64,000 nucleotides of DNA, from positions 1 to 64,000 of the forward strand of contig CAYRIK010000005.1 of the NCBI GenBank assembly GCA_964424345.1. The letters run 5' to 3'. A program made the translations under genes and the position numbers. Below the pieces are notes generated by a model. That model was not told the origin of the DNA, searched no databases, and saw only the letters and a list, made by a program, of their open reading frames with translations. Numbering within the stretch: the first letter of the stretch is position 1; each line of letters begins with the position of its first letter. The DNA comes from RGIG6307 sp964424345. GTDB taxonomy: Bacteria > Bacillota > Clostridia > Lachnospirales > Lachnospiraceae. This document shows positions 25,979 through 35,064 of this stretch, piece by piece.

Positions 25979-26512
25979 ATGAAAAATCATGTTAAACTTT
26001 CAATCAAAGATATTGCCTTAATTGGTCTTATGGTCGCAGTAATTGAAGTATGTAAAGCTGCTCTCTCTCACATTCCAAACGTAGAATTAACTACTTTTTG
26101 GATTATGATGTTTGCACTTTATCTTGGAAAACGTGTTTATTATGCAATTCCTGTATTCATTTTGATAGAAGGTGCTATTTATGGAGTTGGATTGTGGTGG
26201 ATCATGTATCTTTATTTATGGCCTTTGTTAGCATTTGTAACAAGCCTTTTTAAAAAATCTGATTCCACAATTACATTCAGTCTTATATCCGGCACATTTG
26301 GTCTGTTATTCGGCCTTTTAGCTGCGATTCCTTATTTATTTATCGGCTATTTTGAAGGCGGTATTTTAAACGCATTCAGCGTCGCCTGTGCGTGGTGGGT
26401 TGCTGGCATTCCATGGGATTTATTGCATGGAATCAGTAATTTTATTCTTATGTTTATTTTATACCATCCTATTTCAAGCGTAATGAAACGTACACGCATT
26501 TATACACAGTAA
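25979..26512 (+). CDS. ECF transporter S component, probable corrinoid uptake
   Basis: Substrate-binding membrane subunit of an energy-coupling-factor transporter; 177 aa with about six helices and the typical opening KLSIKDIALIGLMVAVIEVCKA. S components need the shared EcfA/EcfA'/EcfT module, which is not in the window. It is in one operon with the DUF4430 gene (2-bp gap) behind a cobalamin riboswitch, which makes cobalamin or a precursor the likely substrate, as in the described B12-specific ECF systems. A strong terminator follows. Confidence 0.85.
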   Translation: MKNHVKLSIKDIALIGLMVAVIEVCKAALSHIPNVELTTFWIMMFALYLGKRVYYAIPVFILIEGAIYGVGLWWIMYLYLWPLLAFVTSLFKKSDSTITFSLISGTFGLLFGLLAAIPYLFIGYFEGGILNAFSVACAWWVAGIPWDLLHGISNFILMFILYHPISSVMKRTRIYTQ

Positions 26513-26516
26513 TCTC

Positions 26517-26548
26517 AAAACCCCGAAGTATCATTGCTTCGGGGTTTT
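26517..26548. terminator. Bidirectional terminator after the ECF S component
   Basis: A perfect 12-bp stem (26517-26528 with 26537-26548, CCCCGAAG core) and 8-nt loop, A-rich on one side and T-rich on the other. The stop codon of the convergent SpoIIM-like gene falls inside the right arm. Confidence 0.9.
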
Positions 26549-27155
26549 AAAAATATTTTAAAAAATGCTGCAATAGCTTTATATGGATATAACTTTCACA
26601 ATAAATTCCAAACAAGTAAAAACTTATAGCAGTTACAAGCAGCCATCTATGATCCCATAAATACAAAATCTTTTCTTCTCTTCCCTTTATTTTTCCGGCA
26701 GCAAGTAATATCGCACATAACAATGTCAATGCATAACAGATGCCATGCGGTATGTACAAAAAAATCCATAAAAACAAACCGCTGAACGGATATCTTAGCA
26801 AACTAATAAATAAGCAAGCTCCTGCTGACATACTGTAACAAATCCAAACACCATACAAATATATTTTACTAATCCCCCACCACCAAAGGATAACTTCTAT
26901 TACAAACAACAGCATCCGTTTCGCTGAAATATATTGCAAAAATGCTCCGCTTTCTATTGTATTATCCCGAATCGCTTTTAATGCTTCTGTATCTAATAAT
27001 GTTGTTTCTTTTACAAATTCTTTTCCAAGACATAAAAATACAAAAAATCCAATCATAAAACTCATATAACAGACGATTTTAAAATAATGCACTTCTTTTT
27101 TGGTTGGAATTTCCTGCATCTTTGTTCGTAACACTTGTGAAAACGAATATTTCAT
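26547..27155 (-). CDS. SpoIIM-like membrane protein
   Basis: A 202-aa protein with about five hydrophobic helices. The segment FLWIFLYIPHGICYALTLLCAILLAAG and the final ESYIHIKLLQHFLK match the pattern of stage II sporulation protein M family (conserved P-H-G and a terminal helix after an acidic residue). SpoIIM works with SpoIID and SpoIIP in septal peptidoglycan dissolution during engulfment. I start at ATG 27155, 5 bp after AAGGAG, instead of the longer frame. It is monocistronic and convergent with the ECF gene. The assignment is by pattern and the similarity is modest. Confidence 0.6.
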   Translation of the reverse strand: MKYSFSQVLRTKMQEIPTKKEVHYFKIVCYMSFMIGFFVFLCLGKEFVKETTLLDTEALKAIRDNTIESGAFLQYISAKRMLLFVIEVILWWWGISKIYLYGVWICYSMSAGACLFISLLRYPFSGLFLWIFLYIPHGICYALTLLCAILLAAGKIKGREEKILYLWDHRWLLVTAISFYLFGIYCESYIHIKLLQHFLKYF

Positions 27156-27311
27156 ACCGACTCCTTTCTCACCCAAATGATACGCTAACATATTTTATGC
27201 ATGTTTTCCTAGAAATTATTACTAAAACACTTGCATTTCCTTTCAATATCTGCGAAAATAAAGGCTGTATGTAAAAATCATGTTTTTCGTTTTAAAAAAG
27301 GAGTTTATTCG

Positions 27312-28961
27312 ATGATTAGTGCAAATAACGTAACCTATCGTGTAGGAAAAAAAGCCTTATTCGAAGATGTTAATATTAAATTCACCGAAGGCAACTGCTA
27401 TGGTCTGATTGGTGCCAATGGTGCTGGTAAATCTACTTTCTTAAAGATTTTATCCGGAAAGTTAGAAACAACTAAAGGTGATATCACAATCACACCTGGA
27501 CAGAGACTTTCTGTATTAGAGCAGGATCACTTCAAGTATGAAGATTGTGTTGTTATGGATGTTGTTATCATGGGTAACGAGCGTCTGTTCCAGATTATGA
27601 AAGAAAAAGAAGCTATTTATGCAAAAGAAGACTTCACAGATGAAGATGGTATTCGTGCTTCTGAATTAGAAGGTGAATTTGCAGAATTAGATGGTTGGGA
27701 AGCAGAATCCAATGCTGCTATGTTATTAAACGGTCTTGGTATCGACACAGATATCCACTACGCTCTTATGAGTGAATTGACTGGTAATGACAAAGTAAAG
27801 GTATTATTAGCAAAAGCATTATTTGGTAATCCAGATATCTTACTTCTCGACGAGCCTACTAACCACTTAGATTTAGATGCAATCGCATGGTTAGAAGAAT
27901 TTTTAATTAACTTTGAAAATACTGTTATCGTAGTATCTCATGACCGTTACTTCTTAAATAAGGTTTGTACACATACTGCTGATATCGACTATGGAAAGAT
28001 TCAGCTTTATGCCGGAAACTATGACTTCTGGTATGAATCCAGCCAGCTTTTGATCAAACAGATGAAAGAAGCAAACAAGAAAAAAGAAGAAAAGATCAAA
28101 GAATTACAGGAATTTATTTCCCGATTCTCTGCAAATGCTTCTAAGTCAAAACAGGCTACAAGCCGTAAACGTGCTTTGGAAAAGATTGAACTTGATGAAA
28201 TCAGACCATCCAGCCGTAAATATCCTTACATTGATTTCCGTCCAGACCGAGAAATTGGAAATGAAGTACTTACTGTAGAAGGTATTTCTAAGACAATCAA
28301 CGGCGAGAAAATCTTAGACAACGTTTCCTTTATCGTTGGACACGAAGATAAGATTGCTTTTGTTGGCGGAAATGAAATTGCAAAGACAACACTCTTTAAG
28401 ATTTTAATGGGTGAAATGGAACCAGACGAAGGTACTTACAAATGGGGTATCACTACTTCTCAGGCTTATTTCCCTAAGGATAATACAGAAGAATTTGATA
28501 ACGATTTAACAATCGTTGACTGGTTAACAGGTTACTCTCCAGTAAAAGATGTAACTTATGTACGAGGCTTCCTTGGACGTATGCTCTTTGCTGGTGAAGA
28601 TGGTGTAAAGAACGTAAAAGTACTCTCCGGTGGTGAAAAAGTTCGTTGTTTATTATCTAAAATGATGATCAGCGGTGCTAACTGCCTTGTATTTGACGAA
28701 CCAACAAACCACTTAGACATGGAATCTATTACCGCATTAAACAATGGTGTTATTAAATTCCCAGGTGTTGTTTTATTTGCTTGTCATGACCATCAGTTTG
28801 TTCAGACTACAGCAAACCGTATTATGGAAATCCTTCCAAATGGTACTTTAATCGACAAGATTACTACTTATGATGATTATCTTGCAAGCGATGAATTAGC
28901 TCGTAAGCGTACTGTTTATAATGCAGATGACGCAAAAGCTGCTGAAGAAGAAGAAAATTAA
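27312..28961 (+). CDS. ABC-F family ATPase
   Basis: Soluble protein of two fused ABC ATPase domains with no membrane part (549 aa from ATG 27312, GGAG site upstream). Walker A1 is GANGAGKST (34-42) and Walker B1 LLLDEPTNHLDLD; the second domain has GGNEIAKTT and LVFDEPTNHLDM. A charged linker rich in Lys/Glu separates them (the ABC-F interdomain linker). The first signature is degenerate (LTGND instead of LSGG), the second is LSGGEK. ABC-F proteins act on the ribosome in translation quality control or antibiotic resistance; nothing here favours resistance. Ends at a clear terminator. Confidence 0.92.
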   Translation: MISANNVTYRVGKKALFEDVNIKFTEGNCYGLIGANGAGKSTFLKILSGKLETTKGDITITPGQRLSVLEQDHFKYEDCVVMDVVIMGNERLFQIMKEKEAIYAKEDFTDEDGIRASELEGEFAELDGWEAESNAAMLLNGLGIDTDIHYALMSELTGNDKVKVLLAKALFGNPDILLLDEPTNHLDLDAIAWLEEFLINFENTVIVVSHDRYFLNKVCTHTADIDYGKIQLYAGNYDFWYESSQLLIKQMKEANKKKEEKIKELQEFISRFSANASKSKQATSRKRALEKIELDEIRPSSRKYPYIDFRPDREIGNEVLTVEGISKTINGEKILDNVSFIVGHEDKIAFVGGNEIAKTTLFKILMGEMEPDEGTYKWGITTSQAYFPKDNTEEFDNDLTIVDWLTGYSPVKDVTYVRGFLGRMLFAGEDGVKNVKVLSGGEKVRCLLSKMMISGANCLVFDEPTNHLDMESITALNNGVIKFPGVVLFACHDHQFVQTTANRIMEILPNGTLIDKITTYDDYLASDELARKRTVYNADDAKAAEEEEN

Positions 28962-28968
28962 TTATACT

Positions 28969-29005
28969 AAAAAGGTGTGTATGCCTATCGCATCCACACC
29001 TTTTT
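28969..29005 (+). terminator. Terminator after the ABC-F gene
   Basis: AAAAAGGTGTG (28969-28979) pairs with CACACCTTTTT (28995-29005); an inner ATGC/GCAT extends the stem to a 5-nt loop. The PHP gene starts 35 bp later. Confidence 0.85.
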
Positions 29006-29039
29006 GATTACCTTATAAAATTTTGAAAGGAAATGGTAC

Positions 29040-29906
29040 ATGAAATCTATAGACTTACACGTTCATTCCAACAAGTCTGATGGAAGTAAATCTCCTCAAG
29101 AGCTCGTTTTATTAGCTATGTCAAAACAACTCTCCAGTTTTGCCCTTACAGATCATGATACAACCGATGGTATCGATGAGGCTATCTCTTATGCTGCCAA
29201 CCTTCGTGCAGATGGTATGCAAGATGTACCAAATGTCATCCCCGGCATTGAACTTTCTACCGAATATCATGGAAGAGACATTCACTTGGTAGGACTTTAT
29301 ATCAATCATCATGATTCTGCTTTTTTGGAACAATTAAAGCATTTTGTTGATTCCCGTACAGAAAGAAACCGCCAGATGTGTCAAAATCTTGCAGATGCCG
29401 GAATTGATATCTCTTACGAAAAACTTTTAGCAGAATTTCCCGACAGCATCTTAACAAGAGCTCATTATGCCGTATACCTGACAAAGTATGGCTATTCTCT
29501 CAGCAAAGAAGATGCTTTTAGTCAGTATCTCGGAGATCATACTAAATATTTTGTTCCTCGCAAAAAAATCACTCCTGAAATGGGAATTCAATTAATTTTG
29601 CAGGCCGGTGGTATACCTATCCTTGCGCACCCTGCTCTCTATCGCCTCTCAGATGCCAAATTAGACGATTTGGTATCAACCTTAAAGAATGCAGGCCTCG
29701 TTGGTATAGAAGCCATTTACTCCTCATATACACTAGCTACAGAACGTCACATCAAAACACTTGCTGCTAAGTATGATCTATGTATCTCAGGCGGCAGCGA
29801 TTATCATGGTGATGCTAAACCTGGATTAGAAATGGGTACCGGCTACGGAAAATTATTTGTTCCAGAAGATTTACTCACAAAACTGCACTCACGCTTCTAC
29901 AATTAA
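29040..29906 (+). CDS. PHP-domain phosphoesterase
   Basis: The 288-aa metal-dependent PHP domain has metal ligands in DLHVHSNKSDG (near residue 5), LTDHDTTDG (about 37), GIELS, GIPILAHPALY and the closing GGSDYHGD. This family includes the RNase AM/YciV 5'-phosphatase type that releases nucleotides from short oligonucleotides or pAp; the exact substrate cannot be told. AAAGGAAA site. Its 3' end overlaps the convergent small gene by 18 bp. Confidence 0.88.
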   Translation: MKSIDLHVHSNKSDGSKSPQELVLLAMSKQLSSFALTDHDTTDGIDEAISYAANLRADGMQDVPNVIPGIELSTEYHGRDIHLVGLYINHHDSAFLEQLKHFVDSRTERNRQMCQNLADAGIDISYEKLLAEFPDSILTRAHYAVYLTKYGYSLSKEDAFSQYLGDHTKYFVPRKKITPEMGIQLILQAGGIPILAHPALYRLSDAKLDDLVSTLKNAGLVGIEAIYSSYTLATERHIKTLAAKYDLCISGGSDYHGDAKPGLEMGTGYGKLFVPEDLLTKLHSRFYN

Positions 29907-30152
29907 ATATCTGCCGTCTCCAATTGGAAAAACTTCGGGAGTTTCTACGATGTCTTCTTCTGTCATTCCGTCTGTGTCGATTCCTTCTTCTTCGAAGAAC
30001 TCCCAAATTTCTTTTACAGAATCAACGATTACTGCCATACTGTCAGACAAAAATTCCTCTGCTTCTTCGTAGCTGTTCATCACTACCTTTGAAAACAATT
30101 GCTCCTGATTGTCCAAAAAGCACTGTAATACCGCTTCATCAAATTCATGCAT
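29889..30152 (-). CDS. Small acidic conserved protein
   Basis: An 87-aa, strongly acidic soluble protein with AAGGAG 9 bp before its ATG, so it is likely real although short. It starts MHEFDEAVLQCFLDNQE and ends with the compact strand GDGRYLIVEA. Relatives of this shape occur in clostridia under uninformative names; I know no function. It follows gph by 76 bp on the same strand without a clear terminator between, so it may be cotranscribed with aroA-pheA-maf-gph. Its last 18 bp overlap the PHP gene on the other strand. Confidence 0.7.
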   Translation of the reverse strand: MHEFDEAVLQCFLDNQEQLFSKVVMNSYEEAEEFLSDSMAVIVDSVKEIWEFFEEEGIDTDGMTEEDIVETPEVFPIGDGRYLIVEA

Positions 30153-30228
30153 AATATAAAATCTCCTTTTAAAAAATTTATATATCTAAATCACAAATGC
30201 AAAAACAATTGTGACTCTTTACCATATA

Positions 30229-30882
30229 TTATAAAACCTGCTGTAGTATGTCACTTGGTTTATCAATAATGACATCTGCACGAAACTTTTCTAATTCTTC
30301 CCTGTCTCGAAATCCCCAAAGCACTCCAACAGTCCATGCATTGGCACTCTTTCCTGTCATCATATCTGTATTTGTATCTCCGACATAAACAACGTCTTCC
30401 ATAGATACCTGCATTTTTTCAGCAAGATAGAACACGCCATCAGGATGTGGTTTTTTGGGTCTTTTATCAGACTGGCCTAATATTTCATCAAAATAGCCCT
30501 TGCCAAACAGACTCTCCACAACATCTACCGTTCTCTCATGCGGTTTATTAGAAAATACTGCTATTTTTATGCCGTTCTTTTTTAATTCTTCCAGCATAGA
30601 ACAAATGCCATCATACGGCTTTACATGATACATACAATGTTCTTTAAAAAACATCTGATACTGTAAAAATGCCTTTTCAAAATATTCGCCTTCCACATCT
30701 CCAGAATATGCAAGACATCTTCTAATCAATGTTTCTGCCCCGTCTCCTACAAATATCTTGAATTTTTCTAATGGAATTTCAGGAAATCCACACGTTCCAA
30801 TCGCATAATTAGAACAATACTGCATAGACTCCAACGAATCTGCTAATGTTCCATCCAGATCAAATATAACTGCTTTTTTCAT
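30229..30882 (-). CDS. gph: HAD-family phosphatase (phosphoglycolate phosphatase-like)
   Basis: Class I haloacid-dehalogenase hydrolase of 217 aa. Motif I is FDLDGTLADS (8-17) with the nucleophile Asp, motif II is VFSN in the middle, motif III uses KPHPDG, and motif IV is VYVGDTNTDM. The alpha-helical cap between motifs I and II fits the Gph/PGP subgroup, which removes phosphate from 2-phosphoglycolate or similar metabolites. It lies 15 bp after maf. Sequence alone does not fix the substrate. Confidence 0.85.
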   Translation of the reverse strand: MKKAVIFDLDGTLADSLESMQYCSNYAIGTCGFPEIPLEKFKIFVGDGAETLIRRCLAYSGDVEGEYFEKAFLQYQMFFKEHCMYHVKPYDGICSMLEELKKNGIKIAVFSNKPHERTVDVVESLFGKGYFDEILGQSDKRPKKPHPDGVFYLAEKMQVSMEDVVYVGDTNTDMMTGKSANAWTVGVLWGFRDREELEKFRADVIIDKPSDILQQVL

Positions 30883-30897
30883 AGTATCCTCTCTCGC

Positions 30898-31515
30898 TTA
30901 AAATTCCAGAAAATGTAATTGCTTTAATTCCTGATATACTCTTCCTACAGGCAATCCTACAACGGTGTTATAATCGCCTCTAATACCCTTTACAAAGCAA
31001 GCAAATTCATTCTGTATTCCATACGCTCCTGCTTTATCCATACAAGTATTCAGATTTACATAATATGCAATTTCTTCCTCTGTCATCGGAAGCACTTCCA
31101 CATCTGTCACTTCATAAAATGTATGTGTCTGTACTTGATCCTGTTCTTCCCAAAGGAAGCTGACACTAGTATATACCTGATGTACTCTTCCTTGCAAGCG
31201 TTTGAGCATAGAAACTGCATCTTCTCTATCTAAAGGTTTTCCTAATATTTCATCTTCTATGGCAACAACCGTATCAGAACCAATTACTAACACATCTTTT
31301 TTATCCATAGCGCTATATGCTCCGGAACCAATTTTAGAAAATACATCCTCTGCCTTTTGTAAAGATAATTCTTTTACAACTTCTTCTGGTATACTGGAAG
31401 TTATCTTTTCTTCACAATCACTTTTGATAATAGTAAATTCTAAGCCGATCTGATGTAAAAGTTCCCTTCTTCTCGGGGACGCACTTCCTAAAATCACCTG
31501 CTTTTTTACCTGCAT
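30898..31515 (-). CDS. maf: Maf family nucleotide pyrophosphatase
   Basis: Hydrolyses non-canonical or modified nucleoside triphosphates (dTTP/UTP type) to prevent misincorporation. The signature LGSASPRRRELL is at the N-terminus, with GSDTVVAIEDEILGKPLDREDA and GIQNEFACFVKGIRGDYNTVVGLP later. I choose ATG 31515 (205 aa), with GGAG 5 bp upstream; an ATG four codons earlier forms part of that same GGAG and lacks its own site. It is third in the aroA-pheA-maf-gph unit. Confidence 0.93.
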   Translation of the reverse strand: MQVKKQVILGSASPRRRELLHQIGLEFTIIKSDCEEKITSSIPEEVVKELSLQKAEDVFSKIGSGAYSAMDKKDVLVIGSDTVVAIEDEILGKPLDREDAVSMLKRLQGRVHQVYTSVSFLWEEQDQVQTHTFYEVTDVEVLPMTEEEIAYYVNLNTCMDKAGAYGIQNEFACFVKGIRGDYNTVVGLPVGRVYQELKQLHFLEF

Positions 31516-31540
31516 ACTGTTCTCCATTCTATTCTAAACT

Positions 31541-32671
31541 TTAATAATTACCTAAGATTTTCATATTGCGTGCTTCTTCGCGCAATCCTCTAAGTGCATT
31601 TTTTACTGCACTGTCTGCAAGATTGCCTTCAAAATCAATAAAGAAACGATATTCCCAATTACGTCCCTCTAATGGTCTGGATTCAATCTTTGTCATATTC
31701 AAATTATTGTAAATGAAATGAGAAAGCATATGATATAAAGAACCGCTTTCATTTGGCACTTCAAAGCAAATACTCACCTTACTTGCATCTTCTTTAAACA
31801 CTTTTTGGTTTGTTACAATAATAAATCTAGTGCTGTTGTCTTTTAAGTCATTTACACCCTTTTGAAGAATTTCCAGACCATAAATTTCTGCTGCAGCTTC
31901 TCCAGCGATTGCTGCCTGATCATGCAGACCATCGTTTTTTACTTTTTGTGCTGCAAATGCATTGTTTTTCATACTAATCTGTTGCCATCCAGTTTTGCTA
32001 AGATAATTTGCAGACTGCATCAAAGACTGTGGATGAGAATATACCGTCTTAATATCTTCAATCTTCGTGCCCGCTGTTGCCATTAAGCAATGTTCAATCT
32101 TAATAATCTGCTCACCAACGATATAATTTTCATATTCTGTTAAAAGATCATATATTTCACTTACAATTCCTGCTGTAGAATTTTCAATCGGAAGCACCGC
32201 AAAATCTGCTCTTCCTTCCTCAATCGCTCCCATCGCATCTCTAAATGTATCTACATGAAAACTTTTGATCTCTTTTCCAAAAAAACGATTCATTGCAGCC
32301 TGTGAATATGCTCCCTCTGCTCCTTGGAATACAACACGAGCCTGCTTTGTTCCAAGATCTTTTAAGCCCATAAAAGGAAGTTTGCCATTTCCGTCCTGTT
32401 CACTCAAAAGTTGATACTGCATTTTTCGACTAATGGACATAATCTGTTCAAACAACTCTTGTACTGCATGCTTATGAAAAGAAGTGCTTGCCATAGCAGT
32501 CACTTTTTCGATTTTTTCTGCTTCTCGCACTTTATCGAATACTTTTTTTCCAGTTTCAATCTTATATTCCGCTACTTCCTTGCAGATTTCCATACGCTGC
32601 TCATATAATGTGACAATCTGCTTATCTATCTTATCAATCTGATCTCTTAAAATTAACAAATCTGTTGCCAT
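31541..32671 (-). CDS. pheA: Bifunctional chorismate mutase / prephenate dehydratase
   Basis: Converts chorismate to prephenate and then phenylpyruvate, the branch to phenylalanine. Residues 1-95 are an AroQ-type mutase helix bundle (LRDQIDKIDKQIVTLYEQRM). About 110-290 is prephenate dehydratase (VFQGAEGAYSQAA, LPIENSTAGIVSE, and NSTRFIIV with the catalytic Thr). About 300-376 is the ACT domain with the Phe-binding ESRP motif, so feedback inhibition by phenylalanine is expected. Its start overlaps the aroA end by 19 bp. Confidence 0.95.
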   Translation of the reverse strand: MATDLLILRDQIDKIDKQIVTLYEQRMEICKEVAEYKIETGKKVFDKVREAEKIEKVTAMASTSFHKHAVQELFEQIMSISRKMQYQLLSEQDGNGKLPFMGLKDLGTKQARVVFQGAEGAYSQAAMNRFFGKEIKSFHVDTFRDAMGAIEEGRADFAVLPIENSTAGIVSEIYDLLTEYENYIVGEQIIKIEHCLMATAGTKIEDIKTVYSHPQSLMQSANYLSKTGWQQISMKNNAFAAQKVKNDGLHDQAAIAGEAAAEIYGLEILQKGVNDLKDNSTRFIIVTNQKVFKEDASKVSICFEVPNESGSLYHMLSHFIYNNLNMTKIESRPLEGRNWEYRFFIDFEGNLADSAVKNALRGLREEARNMKILGNY

Positions 32672-33948
32672 GTTTCCTCCAATATATCAAAATAATTCTC
32701 AAATGTTTTTCTACAGCACAAAGGATCTAATATCACAACTCCCGGACAACGAAGTCCTGTTATGGCAAATCCCATAGCAAGTCTATGGTCGTCATACGTT
32801 TTAATTTCTCCTCCATGTATATTTCCAGGGTAAATAACAACACCATCTTCACACTCTTGTACACGAATACCAAGTGTCGTCAGATTTTCTATAATAGCAG
32901 CAATACGGTCACTTTCCTGCATACGAATATGAGAAATTCCGGTAATCTTGACTGGTGCATCTGCAAATGGTGCAATCGCCGCCATTGTAATTGCCTGGTC
33001 AGAACAGCTATGCATATCTACTTCTATACCTTTTAATATCCCATCTTTAGGTCCAGTTACACAGATTCCTTCGCTAGTATCTTTTACCATACAACCCATG
33101 CGTTCTAAAATCTTAGCAAACTCTGTATCTCCTTGTAAAGAATCAAAATGTGTATCTGTTACAGTCACAGAAATACCAAGTATTGCAGCCATCGCCCAAA
33201 AATAAGACGCTGCAGAGGCATCAGGTTCTATTTTGTATGTTTTCGCTTGATAATGTTGATTTGCAGGAATAACAAATTCTGTTTCTGATATTTTTTCTGC
33301 ATGCACTCCAAACTGTTCCATCATAGAAATGGTCATATAAATATATGCCATACCGTGACTGCCTTCTACATGAATGTGCAAATCCTCTTTGGAAAGACAT
33401 CCAGAAATCAATAACGCACTTAAAAACTGAGAGCTTTTGTCAATATCTACCCATATATGTTCTTTGCAGATTCCATGTCCTGTAATACGCATCGGAAAAT
33501 GTTCTTCTTTTTGTGTACATACAATTTCTGCCCCAACACTTTTTAATGCATCTAATAATGGCTTCATAGGTCGTTTTCGCATCTGTTCAGAAGCATCCAC
33601 ATCAAAAGTACCTTCACTGCATCCAAGATATGCTGCAAGAAAACGAGCTGCCGTACCTGCACTTCCTACATAAATCTGCGCCTGTTTTTTAGGAATTTTA
33701 CCACCAAGTCCAATTACTGTAATTTCTCTATCTGATTCTTTTACCGTTGTTTGGAAACCAAGTTCTTCTACACATTTCAAAAAATGTCTGGAATCATCGC
33801 TAAACAAAGCACCTTGCAGCGTACTTACACCAGATGCTAACGTTGCAAGCAGCAACGCACGATTTGTAATGCTCTTAGAACCAGGAACCGTTACCGTAAT
33901 CGCATTATTTTTTATTTTTTCTATTGTTTTGATTTCTTTTTTCTGCAT
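32653..33948 (-). CDS. aroA: 3-Phosphoshikimate 1-carboxyvinyltransferase (EPSP synthase)
   Basis: Joins shikimate 3-phosphate and phosphoenolpyruvate in the penultimate step to chorismate. Motifs: PGSKSITNRALLLA near the start, GSAGTAARFLAAYLG, the DASAASYFWA region, and HIRMQESDRI near the end. I use ATG 33948 (431 aa), with GGAG 7 bp upstream, rather than an in-frame ATG nine codons earlier with no site. First gene of the aroA-pheA-maf-gph operon with a good promoter at 33991-34019. Confidence 0.95.
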   Translation of the reverse strand: MQKKEIKTIEKIKNNAITVTVPGSKSITNRALLLATLASGVSTLQGALFSDDSRHFLKCVEELGFQTTVKESDREITVIGLGGKIPKKQAQIYVGSAGTAARFLAAYLGCSEGTFDVDASEQMRKRPMKPLLDALKSVGAEIVCTQKEEHFPMRITGHGICKEHIWVDIDKSSQFLSALLISGCLSKEDLHIHVEGSHGMAYIYMTISMMEQFGVHAEKISETEFVIPANQHYQAKTYKIEPDASAASYFWAMAAILGISVTVTDTHFDSLQGDTEFAKILERMGCMVKDTSEGICVTGPKDGILKGIEVDMHSCSDQAITMAAIAPFADAPVKITGISHIRMQESDRIAAIIENLTTLGIRVQECEDGVVIYPGNIHGGEIKTYDDHRLAMGFAITGLRCPGVVILDPLCCRKTFENYFDILEETWQQIC

Positions 33949-33990
33949 CTTCAATCTCCAATAGCATTTTATCAAAAACTACTATCGAAT

Positions 33991-34019
33991 ATTATACTAC
34001 ACTCAAAATCATACTGCAA
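33991..34019 (-). promoter_or_regulatory. aroA operon promoter
   Basis: TTGCAG (34014-34019) and TATAAT (33991-33996) on the minus strand, 17-bp spacer. The -35 box lies directly after the T-run of the tsf terminator. Confidence 0.75.
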
Positions 34020-34024
34020 GAAAA

Positions 34025-34060
34025 AAGGACACATGCTTAATTACTTAAGCACATGTCCTT
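34025..34060 (-). terminator. Terminator after tsf
   Basis: A 16-bp stem with two internal mismatches (34025-34040 with 34045-34060) and a 4-nt loop, followed on the minus strand by six T residues, 22 bp past the tsf stop. Confidence 0.85.
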
Positions 34061-34081
34061 ATGATTGTTATTTCGAAAATC

Positions 34082-35014
34082 TTATAAACCAGCCTGAGCT
34101 GCAACTTCTGCTGCGAAATCGTCAACCTTCTTTTCGATACCTTCGCCAGTTTCGAAACGAACGAACTTCTTAACAGAAAGTTTTGCACCATTTTCTTTAG
34201 CAACTGCTGCAAGATACTGAGCAACTGTCTGCTTGCCATCTTCAGCCTTTACGTAAATCTGATCATCTAAGCAGATTTCTTTGAGCTGCTTGTTTAAACG
34301 ACCAACTACTGCACCAGAAATAACTTTTTCTGGCTTGCCAGCCATCTTAGGATCAGCTTCGATCTGAGCCTTGATGATAGCCATTTCATGGTTCTTGTAT
34401 TCTTCAGAAACTTCATCTGCATTTACATACTTTGGAGCTAAAGCTGCAACCTGCATTGCAACGTTTGTAAGAGCTTCCTTAACAGCATCGTTTACAACGT
34501 CTGTTTCAGCTTCTACGATAACACCAATTCTACCACCGCCGTGTACGTAAGATACTACACAACCGTTTTCAGCAACAACTTTTTCAAATCTTCTGATTGT
34601 TAAGTTTTCACCGATACGAGCGATCTTAGCAACTAAAGCTTCTTTTACTGTCATAGCTGCATCTTCGTTCCAAGCTTCTTCCATGAAAGCATCCATGTCT
34701 GCTGCGTCAGACTTGATAGCCTGAACTGCAACTGCATTAACAAAGTTCTTGAACTCATCGTTCTTTGCAACGAAGTCTGTTTCAGAGTTTACTTCTACAA
34801 CTGCTGCTGTGTTATCTTCAACAACTACTGCACATAAACCTTCTGCTGCGATACGACCAGCCTTCTTTTCAGCCTTAGCCTGTCCATTTTTTCTTAAGAA
34901 TTCAACTGCTGCATCCATGTCACCGTTAGTTTCATTTAATGCTTTCTTGCAGTCCATCATACCTGCGCCTGTAAGTTCACGCAATTCTTTTACCATACCT
35001 GCTGTAATAGCCAT
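34082..35014 (-). CDS. tsf: Translation elongation factor Ts
   Basis: Nucleotide exchange factor for EF-Tu. The N-terminal UBA-like helix pair contains ELTGAGMMDCKKAL (12-25), followed by the conserved ETDFVAKN. The 310-aa length is normal. It follows rpsB by 50 bp, the near-universal bacterial arrangement, and ends at a strong terminator. Unlike in many Firmicutes, pyrH and frr do not follow here but lie about 20 kb away. Confidence 0.97.
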   Translation of the reverse strand: MAITAGMVKELRELTGAGMMDCKKALNETNGDMDAAVEFLRKNGQAKAEKKAGRIAAEGLCAVVVEDNTAAVVEVNSETDFVAKNDEFKNFVNAVAVQAIKSDAADMDAFMEEAWNEDAAMTVKEALVAKIARIGENLTIRRFEKVVAENGCVVSYVHGGGRIGVIVEAETDVVNDAVKEALTNVAMQVAALAPKYVNADEVSEEYKNHEMAIIKAQIEADPKMAGKPEKVISGAVVGRLNKQLKEICLDDQIYVKAEDGKQTVAQYLAAVAKENGAKLSVKKFVRFETGEGIEKKVDDFAAEVAAQAGL

Positions 35015-35064
35015 GATTCAACCCTCCGAATTTTTTGTTTATTTTATAAATTTATAAAAAACAA

